NCBI GenBank assembly: GCA_002346535.1
Contig: DDZZ01000042.1
Location: 1 to 12,659 of the forward strand
DNA: 12,659 nt
Direction of reading: 5' to 3'
Source: Opitutales bacterium UBA2995
GTDB lineage: Bacteria; Verrucomicrobiota; Verrucomicrobiia; Opitutales; UBA2995
The notes below the pieces were generated by a model, which was given only the letters and a program-made list of their open reading frames with translations, was not told the origin of the DNA and ran no database searches. Every line of letters starts with the position of its first letter. Position 1 is the first letter of the stretch. Both the position numbers and the translations under genes were made by a program. Shown piece after piece: positions 1 through 6,467 of this stretch.

Positions 1-45
1 CACGAAAGAGGTTTTTGGCTGAGCTGAGATTTGGATCGAGAATCC

Positions 46-939
46 TTATTGAAGAATCCAAGCAAATTCAGAAAAACACCAATCAACTGTTGGGCCCAGG
101 TAGAGGAAATACAACAGGCTTCCTGCGGCAAGCATGGGTCCGAAGGGAACTTCCCTTCCAACTAATCTTTCTTCCTCTGCATTTGAATCCTTTTTAGGCC
201 TTATTAGGCGAACCACCTGGATTAAACCAATTGCAATGGTTCCCAGTACGGCACCTCCGAACAAGGCAAATACCGCACCCTGCCAGCCACAGAATGCACC
301 AATTGCTCCCATCAGTTTGACGTCTCCGAAACCAAGCGCTTCTTTTCTCAAAACCACTTCGGCCAGAATCATGATCCAGAGTATCACTGCAGATCCAATT
401 AGGGCTCCTATTATCGCTGTAAACATGCTCTGTATGCTGGCTAGTATCGCACTTTCAGAAAACACGCTGTGAAGGTTCGGCACCAACAGAGAAAGAAGGA
501 TTCCCACGCCTAGGGCACCGATCGAAAACCGATCGGGAATCAACATATGGTCCAAATCGATAAATGTAACTGCAACGAGAATAGAAATCCACACGAATCC
601 GATTAAGGCGATAGAAGGAGGCAACAAAACCCAGGATGTACAAAAAAGAGCGCCGGTAAGAAGCTCGATAGCCGGATAACGCATGCTAAAGGGAGCACCA
701 CAGCAATGTGCCTTACCTCTAAGTATGATCCAAGCGACAATCGGAACGTTGAGGTAAAACGGAATAGGTTTTCCACATGAACCGCATCTTGATCTCGGGT
801 GAACAATTGATACACCTTTAGGTATCCGATATATGCATACATTCAAAAAGCTGCCGATACATGCTCCAAAGCCGAAGGCAAAGATCGGAAGAATAACCGG
901 AGAAATGGAATTAAAATTGTTTACAAATCCCTGCATCAT
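46..939 (-). CDS. pilD: Type IV prepilin peptidase / N-methyltransferase (A24 family)
   Basis: This is an inner-membrane aspartic protease that cleaves the leader of type IV pilins or type II secretion pseudopilins, and in this family usually also N-methylates the new N-terminus. At 297 aa it is full length. The N-terminal methyltransferase-type domain (about residues 20-100) has the GSFLNVCIYRIP motif and a Cys cluster (C52, C55, C79, C80). The two catalytic Asp motifs are clear: FIDLDHMLIPD (D128) and GFGDVKLMG (D206). A VPFGPMLAAG segment near residue 264 is typical, and about eight hydrophobic segments are visible. The start is ATGATG; the first ATG overlaps the aroE stop (ATGA), so translation is probably coupled. 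The second Cys pair is adjacent (CC) instead of the common CxxC. No pilin gene is in the window, so pilD, gspO or comC would be equally fair symbols. Confidence 0.93.
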   Translation of the reverse strand: MMQGFVNNFNSISPVILPIFAFGFGACIGSFLNVCIYRIPKGVSIVHPRSRCGSCGKPIPFYLNVPIVAWIILRGKAHCCGAPFSMRYPAIELLTGALFCTSWVLLPPSIALIGFVWISILVAVTFIDLDHMLIPDRFSIGALGVGILLSLLVPNLHSVFSESAILASIQSMFTAIIGALIGSAVILWIMILAEVVLRKEALGFGDVKLMGAIGAFCGWQGAVFALFGGAVLGTIAIGLIQVVRLIRPKKDSNAEEERLVGREVPFGPMLAAGSLLYFLYLGPTVDWCFSEFAWILQ

Positions 940-1874
940 TGGGATTGCTTGAGGCCGTTAAGGGCTGCTTCAAACATGGTCTTGGAAGAAGGATTTTTTT
1001 GAGTCCAGATTTTTAACGACCTTTCTCCCTGGTAAGCGAGCATGTTGAGTCCATTGCAGACTTCCATGCCTAGCGATTCCGCCTGCTTGAGCAGGGTCGT
1101 CCTATCCGGATTGTAAATCATATCAAATACTCTCGTCGAGTGAGGGAGTAAGGCCAGATCGATGGGAGCTGGATCTTCTTTTTTTAGTCCAAGAGAGGTG
1201 GCATTTATGACAATTGGATTATGCGACAACGCTAGAACGGGTTCATTGATTCCTCTGGTTTTGGTATTTGGTTTTTCATCCAGTTGGTCCAAGCTTTCGA
1301 GAATTGTATCGAGCTTGCTCATGGTTCGATTGATTAAAGTAAGGGATTTTACACCTGCCTGGGCGCATGCGATGGCGGCAGCCCGAGCGGCCCCCCCTGC
1401 GCCGAGCAATATAACCTCCTGGTCCTGTAGATTTATTCCAAAACCTGATTCGAGAGCTTTTACGAGTCCGTAGAGGTCGGTGTTATAACCTTTGTAACCA
1501 TCTACTCCTCTTATTAAGGTGTTAGAAGCTCCGGAAAGTTTCACCGCTGATTCACCTATTTTTATCCACTGCGTTGCCAGGACTTTGTGTGGCACAGTCA
1601 GATTAAGGCCGAGAAATCCATTGGAATGAAACATATCCAATGCCTGATGGAGATTGTCTGGATGAATTTGAAATTTGTAGTAGGTCCAATTGTTAAATTC
1701 CGGATCGACTTGCGCCATTTCGGCCATTGCTGCATTGTGCATTTGAGGACTTAGGCTGTGTTGGATTGGGTTCCCCAAAACTGCCAGCGAAACTCCGAGC
1801 TCGGGCCATGCTTCCAGATCCTTTAACTGGTAAACTTGATCGCTAGGAAAATCGTTTTTCAAAATTTGCTTCAA
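936..1874 (-). CDS. aroE: Shikimate dehydrogenase (NADP+)
   Basis: This cytoplasmic enzyme reduces 3-dehydroshikimate to shikimate in the chorismate pathway. All family landmarks are present: substrate-binding GNPIQHSLSPQMHNAAM (residues 34-50), NLTVPHK with catalytic Lys97, GYNTD with catalytic Asp133, the Rossmann loop LLGAGGAARAA (156-166), NRT (182-184) contacting NADP phosphate, and the C-terminal DMIYNP and MLAYQGE motifs. The N-terminus carries about 25 extra residues before the SLAVLG strand. The start shown is TTG and lies 32 nt inside the upstream SirB1-like gene; another TTG lies 12 nt further in at 1862. Neither has a strong Shine-Dalgarno, so the exact start is uncertain and coupling to the upstream gene is likely. 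Its stop overlaps the start of the prepilin peptidase gene. Confidence 0.95.
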   Translation of the reverse strand: MKQILKNDFPSDQVYQLKDLEAWPELGVSLAVLGNPIQHSLSPQMHNAAMAEMAQVDPEFNNWTYYKFQIHPDNLHQALDMFHSNGFLGLNLTVPHKVLATQWIKIGESAVKLSGASNTLIRGVDGYKGYNTDLYGLVKALESGFGINLQDQEVILLGAGGAARAAAIACAQAGVKSLTLINRTMSKLDTILESLDQLDEKPNTKTRGINEPVLALSHNPIVINATSLGLKKEDPAPIDLALLPHSTRVFDMIYNPDRTTLLKQAESLGMEVCNGLNMLAYQGERSLKIWTQKNPSSKTMFEAALNGLKQSQ

Positions 1875-2712
1875 ACGCGGTTACGAAGGATTGGTAGACA
1901 GCTGCTATTTCGTCCTCAAAGACCAACTGGTATTGATGGGCCAAATTTCTGCAACAACGGCTTAGAACCTCCCCAATCGGGCATGGCCCAAAATGGTCGA
2001 GATCAGTATCCAATTGGTTAATTTCCAGGTAGTACAGCAAGTCCTCGAGCGAACGGAAAATTCCATTTTCGAACACGTCGATAAAGAAAGGTTCTTTTTC
2101 AAGAAAGCAGCCTACCATAAAACGACCAGGAATTCCGACCGGTTCCAACTCCAGTTCAAGTCGTTGGGCGACCATGATATAGAGAATTGACAGACTAATG
2201 GGAATTCCCTTGCGCGTTTCAAAGAGGGAATGGATGAACGTATTCCGTGGATTATCGAAATCCGATTTATTTCCAGTAAAACCATATTCATGGAAAATTA
2301 CACGGTTGAGAATCCGGCACCAGTCCCGTGGACTTAAAGGAGAAATAAAGAGAGTCTGGCATCTAAAGGCTATGTCATCCAGTTTCTGCATGTAATCTGT
2401 CACTTTGATGTCAGGATTGTTGACCCTGCTCAAAAGAAAGTATCCCGATTCCAGTTCATAATTCAGGGATTTAATAAAGCGGGTAAACATTTGGGTCGGT
2501 GAATCCCAGTCTAAGATTTCCAGGATGCCAAGAGCGTGTCGCCGGAGATTCAAATTGCTTCCTTTACTTAGCTCGTTGAGAAAATTTCGGCCCTCGGAAC
2601 CCAACTGTATGAATTCTTCAATTACTGCGTTTCGAACTGCGGGGGACGGATCATCGATCAACCCGCTAAGGGCTTTTAGACGCGCGGATGGTATGGTTGG
2701 ACGAGGCATCAC
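1843..2712 (-). CDS. SirB1/transglutaminase-like protein with HEAT-like N-terminus
   Basis: This 289-aa protein has the conserved SirB1 (UPF0162) core at about residues 135-235: NRVIFHEYGFTGN, NPRNTFIHSLFETRKGIPIS, LSILYIMVAQRLELELEPVG, PGRFMV and FFIDVF. Residues 1-70 look like two helical HEAT-type repeats (DPSPAVRNAVIEEF, LNLRRHALGILEIL). The family resembles transglutaminases but its biochemical role is not settled, so I assign none. The usual PGHF motif reads PGRF here (Arg197), which, from memory of the family, replaces a conserved His. Translation could begin at GTG (2712) or the following ATG (2709); the ATG is more likely, and neither has a good Shine-Dalgarno. It is 63 nt downstream of yggS and its 3' end contains the start of aroE. 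Confidence 0.85.
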   Translation of the reverse strand: MMPRPTIPSARLKALSGLIDDPSPAVRNAVIEEFIQLGSEGRNFLNELSKGSNLNLRRHALGILEILDWDSPTQMFTRFIKSLNYELESGYFLLSRVNNPDIKVTDYMQKLDDIAFRCQTLFISPLSPRDWCRILNRVIFHEYGFTGNKSDFDNPRNTFIHSLFETRKGIPISLSILYIMVAQRLELELEPVGIPGRFMVGCFLEKEPFFIDVFENGIFRSLEDLLYYLEINQLDTDLDHFGPCPIGEVLSRCCRNLAHQYQLVFEDEIAAVYQSFVTAFEANFEKRFS

Positions 2713-2775
2713 TAGAAAGGCTTGATTCTTACAGAGTATTCATCAATGACAAAACGATTAGCATTTGGCAGAATT

Positions 2776-3477
2776 TTAAAGAGGTGGCCGCTCGCCAAAC
2801 AATGCGGAACCGACGCGTATGCAGGTGCTTCCTGCTGCAATAGCAGCTTCAAGATCGAAAGTCATTCCCATTGATAGTTCGGGGAGTGGCTGCCCGGTTA
2901 AACTTTTCAAATGATCCCTCAATTCCCGCAATTTTACGAATGCTTTCTTTGCGGTATCAAGATTCGGTGGTAAAGGAGCTATGGTCATAAATCCTTCAAC
3001 AGTGAGAAAATCGAGCTTGAGGATTTCATTAAGAACTCCTTCAGTTTCTTCCAGTGGCAATCCGAATTTTCCGGAATCATCGCCAGCGTTCACTTGGAGT
3101 AAAGTGGGCATTTGTTTTTCGGTTTCACTGGCCAATCGATTTAATCGATTGGCCAGTTTCAACGAATCCACGCTTTGGATACGGTCGAAATATTGGATCG
3201 CCAGTTTGGCCTTATTGGATTGCAGATGGCCAATCAACTCCCATCGAGTTTTAAAACTCGCGTGCTGAATTTTTTCAACACCTTCTTGAACCCGGTTTTC
3301 GCCTAAAACATTGATGCCAGATGCCACGGCGGCGGCGGCGGCGTCTAAGGAAAATCGTTTGGTCACAGCCATCAATGTAACATCCTGAATACTCCGATCC
3401 GAAGCATTGCAAGCCGTCTTGATTCTTTTGTTTACATCTTGCAGATTTTTAAGGAATGCATCCTTTGAATAAGGCAT
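2776..3477 (-). CDS. yggS: YggS/PROSC-family pyridoxal phosphate homeostasis protein
   Basis: This 233-aa cytoplasmic PLP-binding protein (family PLPBP) is involved in vitamin B6 and amino-acid homeostasis and has no known catalytic reaction. The PLP-binding Lys is in LMAVTKRF (Lys40). GENRVQE, IGHLQSNKA, VNAGDDSGKFGL and the phosphate-binding LSMGMTFDLEAAIAAGSTCIRVGSALFGER region all match the family. I chose the ATG at 3477, which gives the usual family length and follows a weak TTGAAG ribosome site. An in-frame start at 3540 would add 21 hydrophobic residues and run into the divergent lysR gene, so it is unlikely. Two oddities sit inside the coding sequence: five GGC repeats (3328-3342) encoding an Ala run, and a 31-bp palindrome (3127-3157). 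Confidence 0.94.
   Translation of the reverse strand: MPYSKDAFLKNLQDVNKRIKTACNASDRSIQDVTLMAVTKRFSLDAAAAAVASGINVLGENRVQEGVEKIQHASFKTRWELIGHLQSNKAKLAIQYFDRIQSVDSLKLANRLNRLASETEKQMPTLLQVNAGDDSGKFGLPLEETEGVLNEILKLDFLTVEGFMTIAPLPPNLDTAKKAFVKLRELRDHLKSLTGQPLPELSMGMTFDLEAAIAAGSTCIRVGSALFGERPPL
3127..3157. repeat. 31-bp intragenic palindrome in yggS
   Basis: Two perfect 15-nt arms, ACTGGCCAATCGATT and AATCGATTGGCCAGT, flank a single T. In the minus-strand yggS frame the palindrome encodes LANRLNRLAS, itself a near-mirrored peptide. It could form a strong hairpin in the yggS mRNA or bind a dimeric protein; which, if either, cannot be told from one copy. Confidence 0.8.
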
Positions 3478-3532
3478 AATAAATACTTCAAAAAGAATTG
3501 CTAATTGATAAAAATTAATTGAAGCAAGGATT
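3478..3532. promoter_or_regulatory. Divergent yggS/lysR promoter region
   Basis: This 55-bp, very AT-rich gap separates the divergent starts of yggS and lysR, so it must hold at least the lysR promoter unless that lies within yggS. Inverted CTTCAA (3486-3491) and TTGAAG (3519-3524) flank AATT-GCT-AATT and a partly symmetric ATTGATAAAAATTAAT stretch. The latter has the T-N11-A form bound by many LysR regulators, and such regulators often bind next to their own divergent gene. I could not place convincing -35/-10 boxes. Confidence 0.35.
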
Positions 3533-4444
3533 ATGCACATCGAAAACCTAAAGATTTTCTCGGATTTGGTAGAAAATCAGAGCTTTTCCAAAGCGGCAAA
3601 ATTAAATTCGCTTACCCAATCCGCAGTGAGTCAACAGCTGCGAGCAATGGAGAAACACTTCAGTGTACTGATAACTGACAGGAGTCAAAAGCAATTTCGT
3701 TTGACCAGAGAAGGTCAACACCTTTATGCAGCCGCGAAAGAAATGCTACATCGCTATGAAAAGCTGATAAGTGATCTTCAGGAAATGAAAAAGGTGATCG
3801 GCGGAAATATTCACCTGTCTGCGATTTACTCTATCGGTCTGCACGAGCTTCCACCGCATATTAAATGCTTTCTGAAAAAATATCCTTCGGTCAACGTTCG
3901 TGTGGAGTATCGACGATCCAATCTTGTCTATGAGGACATCCTACAGAATTCGGTGGATTTGGGCCTGGTAGCGTTTCCCAATCGTATGCGGCAATTGGAA
4001 ATCATCCCATTCAGGGAGGATAAGCTTGTTTTAATCGTCCACCCCAAGCATGACCTGGCAAAATACAACGAGGTTTCACTCGCTCATCTCAAGGGCTGCA
4101 ATGTAATCGGTTTCGATCAAGACATCCCAACCAGAAAAGCCACTGATCAGATATTCAAAGATTACGATTTGGACATGAAACCTATCATGGAATTTGACAA
4201 TATTGAGACCGTAAAACGTGCGGTCGAAATCGATGCCGGGGTGGCGATCGTGCCTCAAGCTACAGTCGTGCAAGAAATTAATCAAGGAACGATTTCCATG
4301 GTGGAATTAAAAGGAGGCAATTTTAAGCGACCGCTTGCCATCATCCATCGTAAGGGTCGCGTGTTGACTCCGGCCATGCGCAAGTTTATTGAAGCTTTGA
4401 CAGGTATTCCGACTCCTGATTTCGAAGAAAGTTTAACATTTTAA
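3533..4444 (+). CDS. LysR-family transcriptional regulator
   Basis: This 303-aa DNA-binding regulator has an N-terminal winged helix-turn-helix at about residues 1-60 (SFSKAAKLNSLTQSAVSQQL then LITDRSQKQFRLTREG), a linker helix to about 88, and a LysR effector-binding domain at 90-295 (IYSIGLHELPPHIKCF, VDLGLVAFP, DKLVLIVHPKHDLA, VKRAVEIDAGVAIVPQATV). The overall look is closest to CbbR/CysL-type members, but the effector cannot be read from the sequence. The only plausible start is the ATG at 3533; an AAGGA lies just 2 nt upstream, too close for a normal ribosome site. It diverges from yggS and ends in a hairpin. Whether it controls the yggS cluster, the downstream ABC operon, or distant genes is unknown. 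Confidence 0.93.
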   Translation: MHIENLKIFSDLVENQSFSKAAKLNSLTQSAVSQQLRAMEKHFSVLITDRSQKQFRLTREGQHLYAAAKEMLHRYEKLISDLQEMKKVIGGNIHLSAIYSIGLHELPPHIKCFLKKYPSVNVRVEYRRSNLVYEDILQNSVDLGLVAFPNRMRQLEIIPFREDKLVLIVHPKHDLAKYNEVSLAHLKGCNVIGFDQDIPTRKATDQIFKDYDLDMKPIMEFDNIETVKRAVEIDAGVAIVPQATVVQEINQGTISMVELKGGNFKRPLAIIHRKGRVLTPAMRKFIEALTGIPTPDFEESLTF

Positions 4445-4480
4445 GAGGCTTGGAAAAACTCCACATGCCGGGCCTCTTAA
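4441..4480 (+). terminator. Stem-loop at the lysR stop codon, possible terminator
   Basis: TTAAGAGGC (4441-4449, containing the lysR TAA) pairs perfectly with GCCTCTTAA (4472-4480). A smaller TGGA/TCCA hairpin (4451-4463) can fold in the loop. The tail is AATTTCT, not a clean U-run, so termination may be weak. Confidence 0.45.
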
Positions 4481-4766
4481 AATTTCTAACTATGACTACC
4501 TATTCTTGAGGCGCAGTTTTGCACCACGCGTTATCTCAATATTCTCCGGGATCATATGTAGCATCAGTAGCGCCAATTTTCGGCCAATCATCAAAAATCG
4601 TTATAGTTTGTATGACTGAATAAGACATGAATTTGTTTTGCTTCACTTCATTGTCCTTTTACCTAATGGATAAGATTACTTATTCGCGGAAATTTTGCAA
4701 TTCATCTAAAATCATGTGCCAATATTTGACTTTCATATATCCCACTCATCGCCTATTCCTTTTGAT
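4481..4766. other. Gap between lysR and the ABC operon, no recognised gene
   Basis: About 285 bp must contain the promoter of the downstream ABC operon, but no clear -35/-10 pair stands out. On the minus strand, a 36-codon ORF runs from GTG at 4646 to TGA at 4536, preceded by an AAAGGA Shine-Dalgarno at 4654-4659; its frame stays open for 11 codons past the TGA. It contains FDDWPKIGATDATYDPGEY, which has a protein-like composition but matches nothing I know. It may be a small gene, a gene remnant or chance. Confidence 0.4.
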
Positions 4767-5609
4767 ATGCCCGACATCCCACTGCTTGCCGTTAAAAACC
4801 TGCAGATTGCATTTCATTCGCGATCGGGAATAAATGAAGCTGTCAAGGGAATCGATTTTTCCATGGAAGCTGGTGAAACACTTGCCGTTGTAGGGGAAAG
4901 TGGAAGCGGAAAATCGGTCACCGCATTGTCCCTATCCAAGTTATTGCCACCGCCCCCTGCGTGCACGGTCGAAGGTAAAATCCATTTAGAAGGACGAGAT
5001 CTTTTGGCTTTGTCAGAAAAAGACTTACGGACAGTGAGAGGTAAGGAGATCGCCTATATTTTCCAAGAGCCATCAACTTCCTTGAATCCATTCTATACTG
5101 TAGGACATCAAATCGAAGAGGCAATCAAGCTGCACCGACCTGATGTAGAAGATGTTAAAGGCGAGGTCATCAATGCCTTGGACATTGTCGGAATTCGGAT
5201 GCCTGAGAAACGGTTTCGGGATTATCCTCACCAATTGAGTGGAGGCATGCAACAACGAGTGATGATCGCCATGGGTCTCAGTTGTCATCCCAAGATTTTG
5301 GTAGCAGATGAGCCGACCACTGCTTTGGATGTCACCATTCAAGCCCAGATCATGGACCTTATGCAGAGCCTCAAGGATAAACTGAACATGTCTATCATGC
5401 TGATTACGCACAATTTCGGAATTGTGGACGGCTTTGCCGACAAGCTCATCGTCATGTACCGCGGGAAGATTGTGGAATCCGGTGAAACAGAAGCGGTGTT
5501 GTCGAATCCTCAGCATCCTTATACCAAGGCCTTGATTGCATGCATTCCCAAATTGGGTGGCAAAAGCGATCGGCTTGAAACGATCGACCACAGCCAGCTG
5601 GCCGGATAG
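4767..5609 (+). CDS. Opp/Dpp-type peptide ABC transporter ATPase, DppD-like, C-terminally short
   Basis: This is a cytoplasmic ATP-binding subunit of a peptide/nickel-type ABC importer, first of a DppD/DppF pair. It has Walker A GESGSGKS (residues 43-50), Q-loop FQEP (Gln100), signature LSGGM (157-161), Walker B ILVADE with Glu182, D-loop SerAla-type TALD, and switch His215 in ITHN. The oligopeptide-family C-terminal motif NPQHPYTKALIACIPKL is present at 247-263, but the protein stops at residue 280, just where the usual GC-x-F-x-x-RC Cys-rich extension would begin; relatives are typically about 320 residues. I chose the ATG at 4767 because alignment to the family begins at once; a GTG at 4716 would add 17 unlike residues. 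Neither has a clear ribosome site. The DppF-like gene follows after 4 nt. Confidence 0.9.
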   Translation: MPDIPLLAVKNLQIAFHSRSGINEAVKGIDFSMEAGETLAVVGESGSGKSVTALSLSKLLPPPPACTVEGKIHLEGRDLLALSEKDLRTVRGKEIAYIFQEPSTSLNPFYTVGHQIEEAIKLHRPDVEDVKGEVINALDIVGIRMPEKRFRDYPHQLSGGMQQRVMIAMGLSCHPKILVADEPTTALDVTIQAQIMDLMQSLKDKLNMSIMLITHNFGIVDGFADKLIVMYRGKIVESGETEAVLSNPQHPYTKALIACIPKLGGKSDRLETIDHSQLAG

Positions 5610-5613
5610 AACG

Positions 5614-6429
5614 ATGCCTACCCTGATTGAAGCTTCCGACTTAAAAGTTTACTTTCCCATCCAAGAAGGTCTATTCAGGAAATCGAAGCAATTTGTGAAA
5701 GCCGTTGACGGAGTTTCATTTTCCATCGAACAAGGATCCACCGTTGGGCTCGTTGGTGAGAGCGGTAGCGGCAAATCTACCATTGGCAAAGCCATTGTGC
5801 GGTTGGTGGATCCCACAGCGGGTATCATTAAATTTCGGGGGGAACTCATTTCGGATCTCAATAATCAGGTTTTTTTTCCCTACAGAAAGAAGATCCAGAT
5901 GATCTTTCAGGATCCTTTTAATTGCCTAAATCCACGGATGACTGTGGCGTCGATCATAGGTGAACCCTTGGATATCCATTTTCCAAAATTAAGCCGTGCT
6001 GAAAAGGACGATAAGATTTCCGGTTTACTTACCAAGGTGGGATTGGAGGTCGACCACAAGAACCGCTATCCTCACCAATTTAGCGGTGGGCAGCGCCAGC
6101 GTATCGGCATTGCGCGGGCCTTATCCGTGGAACCGGAATTTATCATCTGCGATGAGGCTGTGAGTGCTTTGGATGTGTCTGTCCAAGCCCAAATCATTAA
6201 TTTGCTGCAGGATATGCAGGATGAATTCAAGCTGACTTATCTTTTCATCGCTCATGATCTGGCGGTTGTGGAACACATCAGCGATTTTGTTCTGGTTATG
6301 AATGAAGGCAAAATCGTGGAAAAGGCGACAGCCGAAGCAATTTACGCCAAACCCCAGGACCCGTACACCAAAAAGCTGCTTGATGCGATCCCCAAGATGC
6401 CGACGATTGCAGCCACAGGCACAGGCTAG
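5614..6429 (+). CDS. Opp/Dpp-type peptide ABC transporter ATPase, DppF-like, C-terminally short
   Basis: This 271-aa second ATPase is the expected partner of the preceding DppD-like subunit; such pairs form the heterodimeric motor of peptide importers. It has Walker A GESGSGKST (48-56), Q-loop FQDP (Gln99), FNCLNPRMTV typical of OppF/DppF, signature FSGGQRQRIGIARAL (156-170), Walker B FIICDE (Glu181) and His214 in IAHDLAVVE. The usual DEPVSALD reads DEAVSALD here. The C-terminal PQDPYTKKLLDAIP motif is present, but the chain ends eleven residues later, shorter than the usual 320 or so. The ATG at 5614 follows the DppD-like stop by 4 nt; a start at 5536 would overlap that gene and add 26 unrelated residues. 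No permease or solute-binding gene is in this window. Confidence 0.92.
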   Translation: MPTLIEASDLKVYFPIQEGLFRKSKQFVKAVDGVSFSIEQGSTVGLVGESGSGKSTIGKAIVRLVDPTAGIIKFRGELISDLNNQVFFPYRKKIQMIFQDPFNCLNPRMTVASIIGEPLDIHFPKLSRAEKDDKISGLLTKVGLEVDHKNRYPHQFSGGQRQRIGIARALSVEPEFIICDEAVSALDVSVQAQIINLLQDMQDEFKLTYLFIAHDLAVVEHISDFVLVMNEGKIVEKATAEAIYAKPQDPYTKKLLDAIPKMPTIAATGTG

Positions 6430-6467
6430 TCGTATCTGATTTTTGGTTACGAATTGAGAAAGTTGCT

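Noticed and set aside
32..44. Short GGAT/ATCC hairpin after the prepilin peptidase stop
   Set aside because: Only a 4-bp stem with no U-run; too weak to call a terminator.
134..472. 112-codon ORF on the plus strand
   Set aside because: Antisense to the prepilin peptidase gene, which has both catalytic Asp motifs.
4496..4591. 31-codon minus-strand ORF with a hydrophobic, Leu/Met-rich start and a basic end
   Set aside because: No ribosome site or family match, and it overlaps in another frame the small ORF starting at 4646, which has a better ribosome site.
5073..5591. 172-codon ORF on the minus strand
   Set aside because: It lies wholly antisense to the DppD-like ATPase, whose motifs are unambiguous; the antisense product matches nothing.
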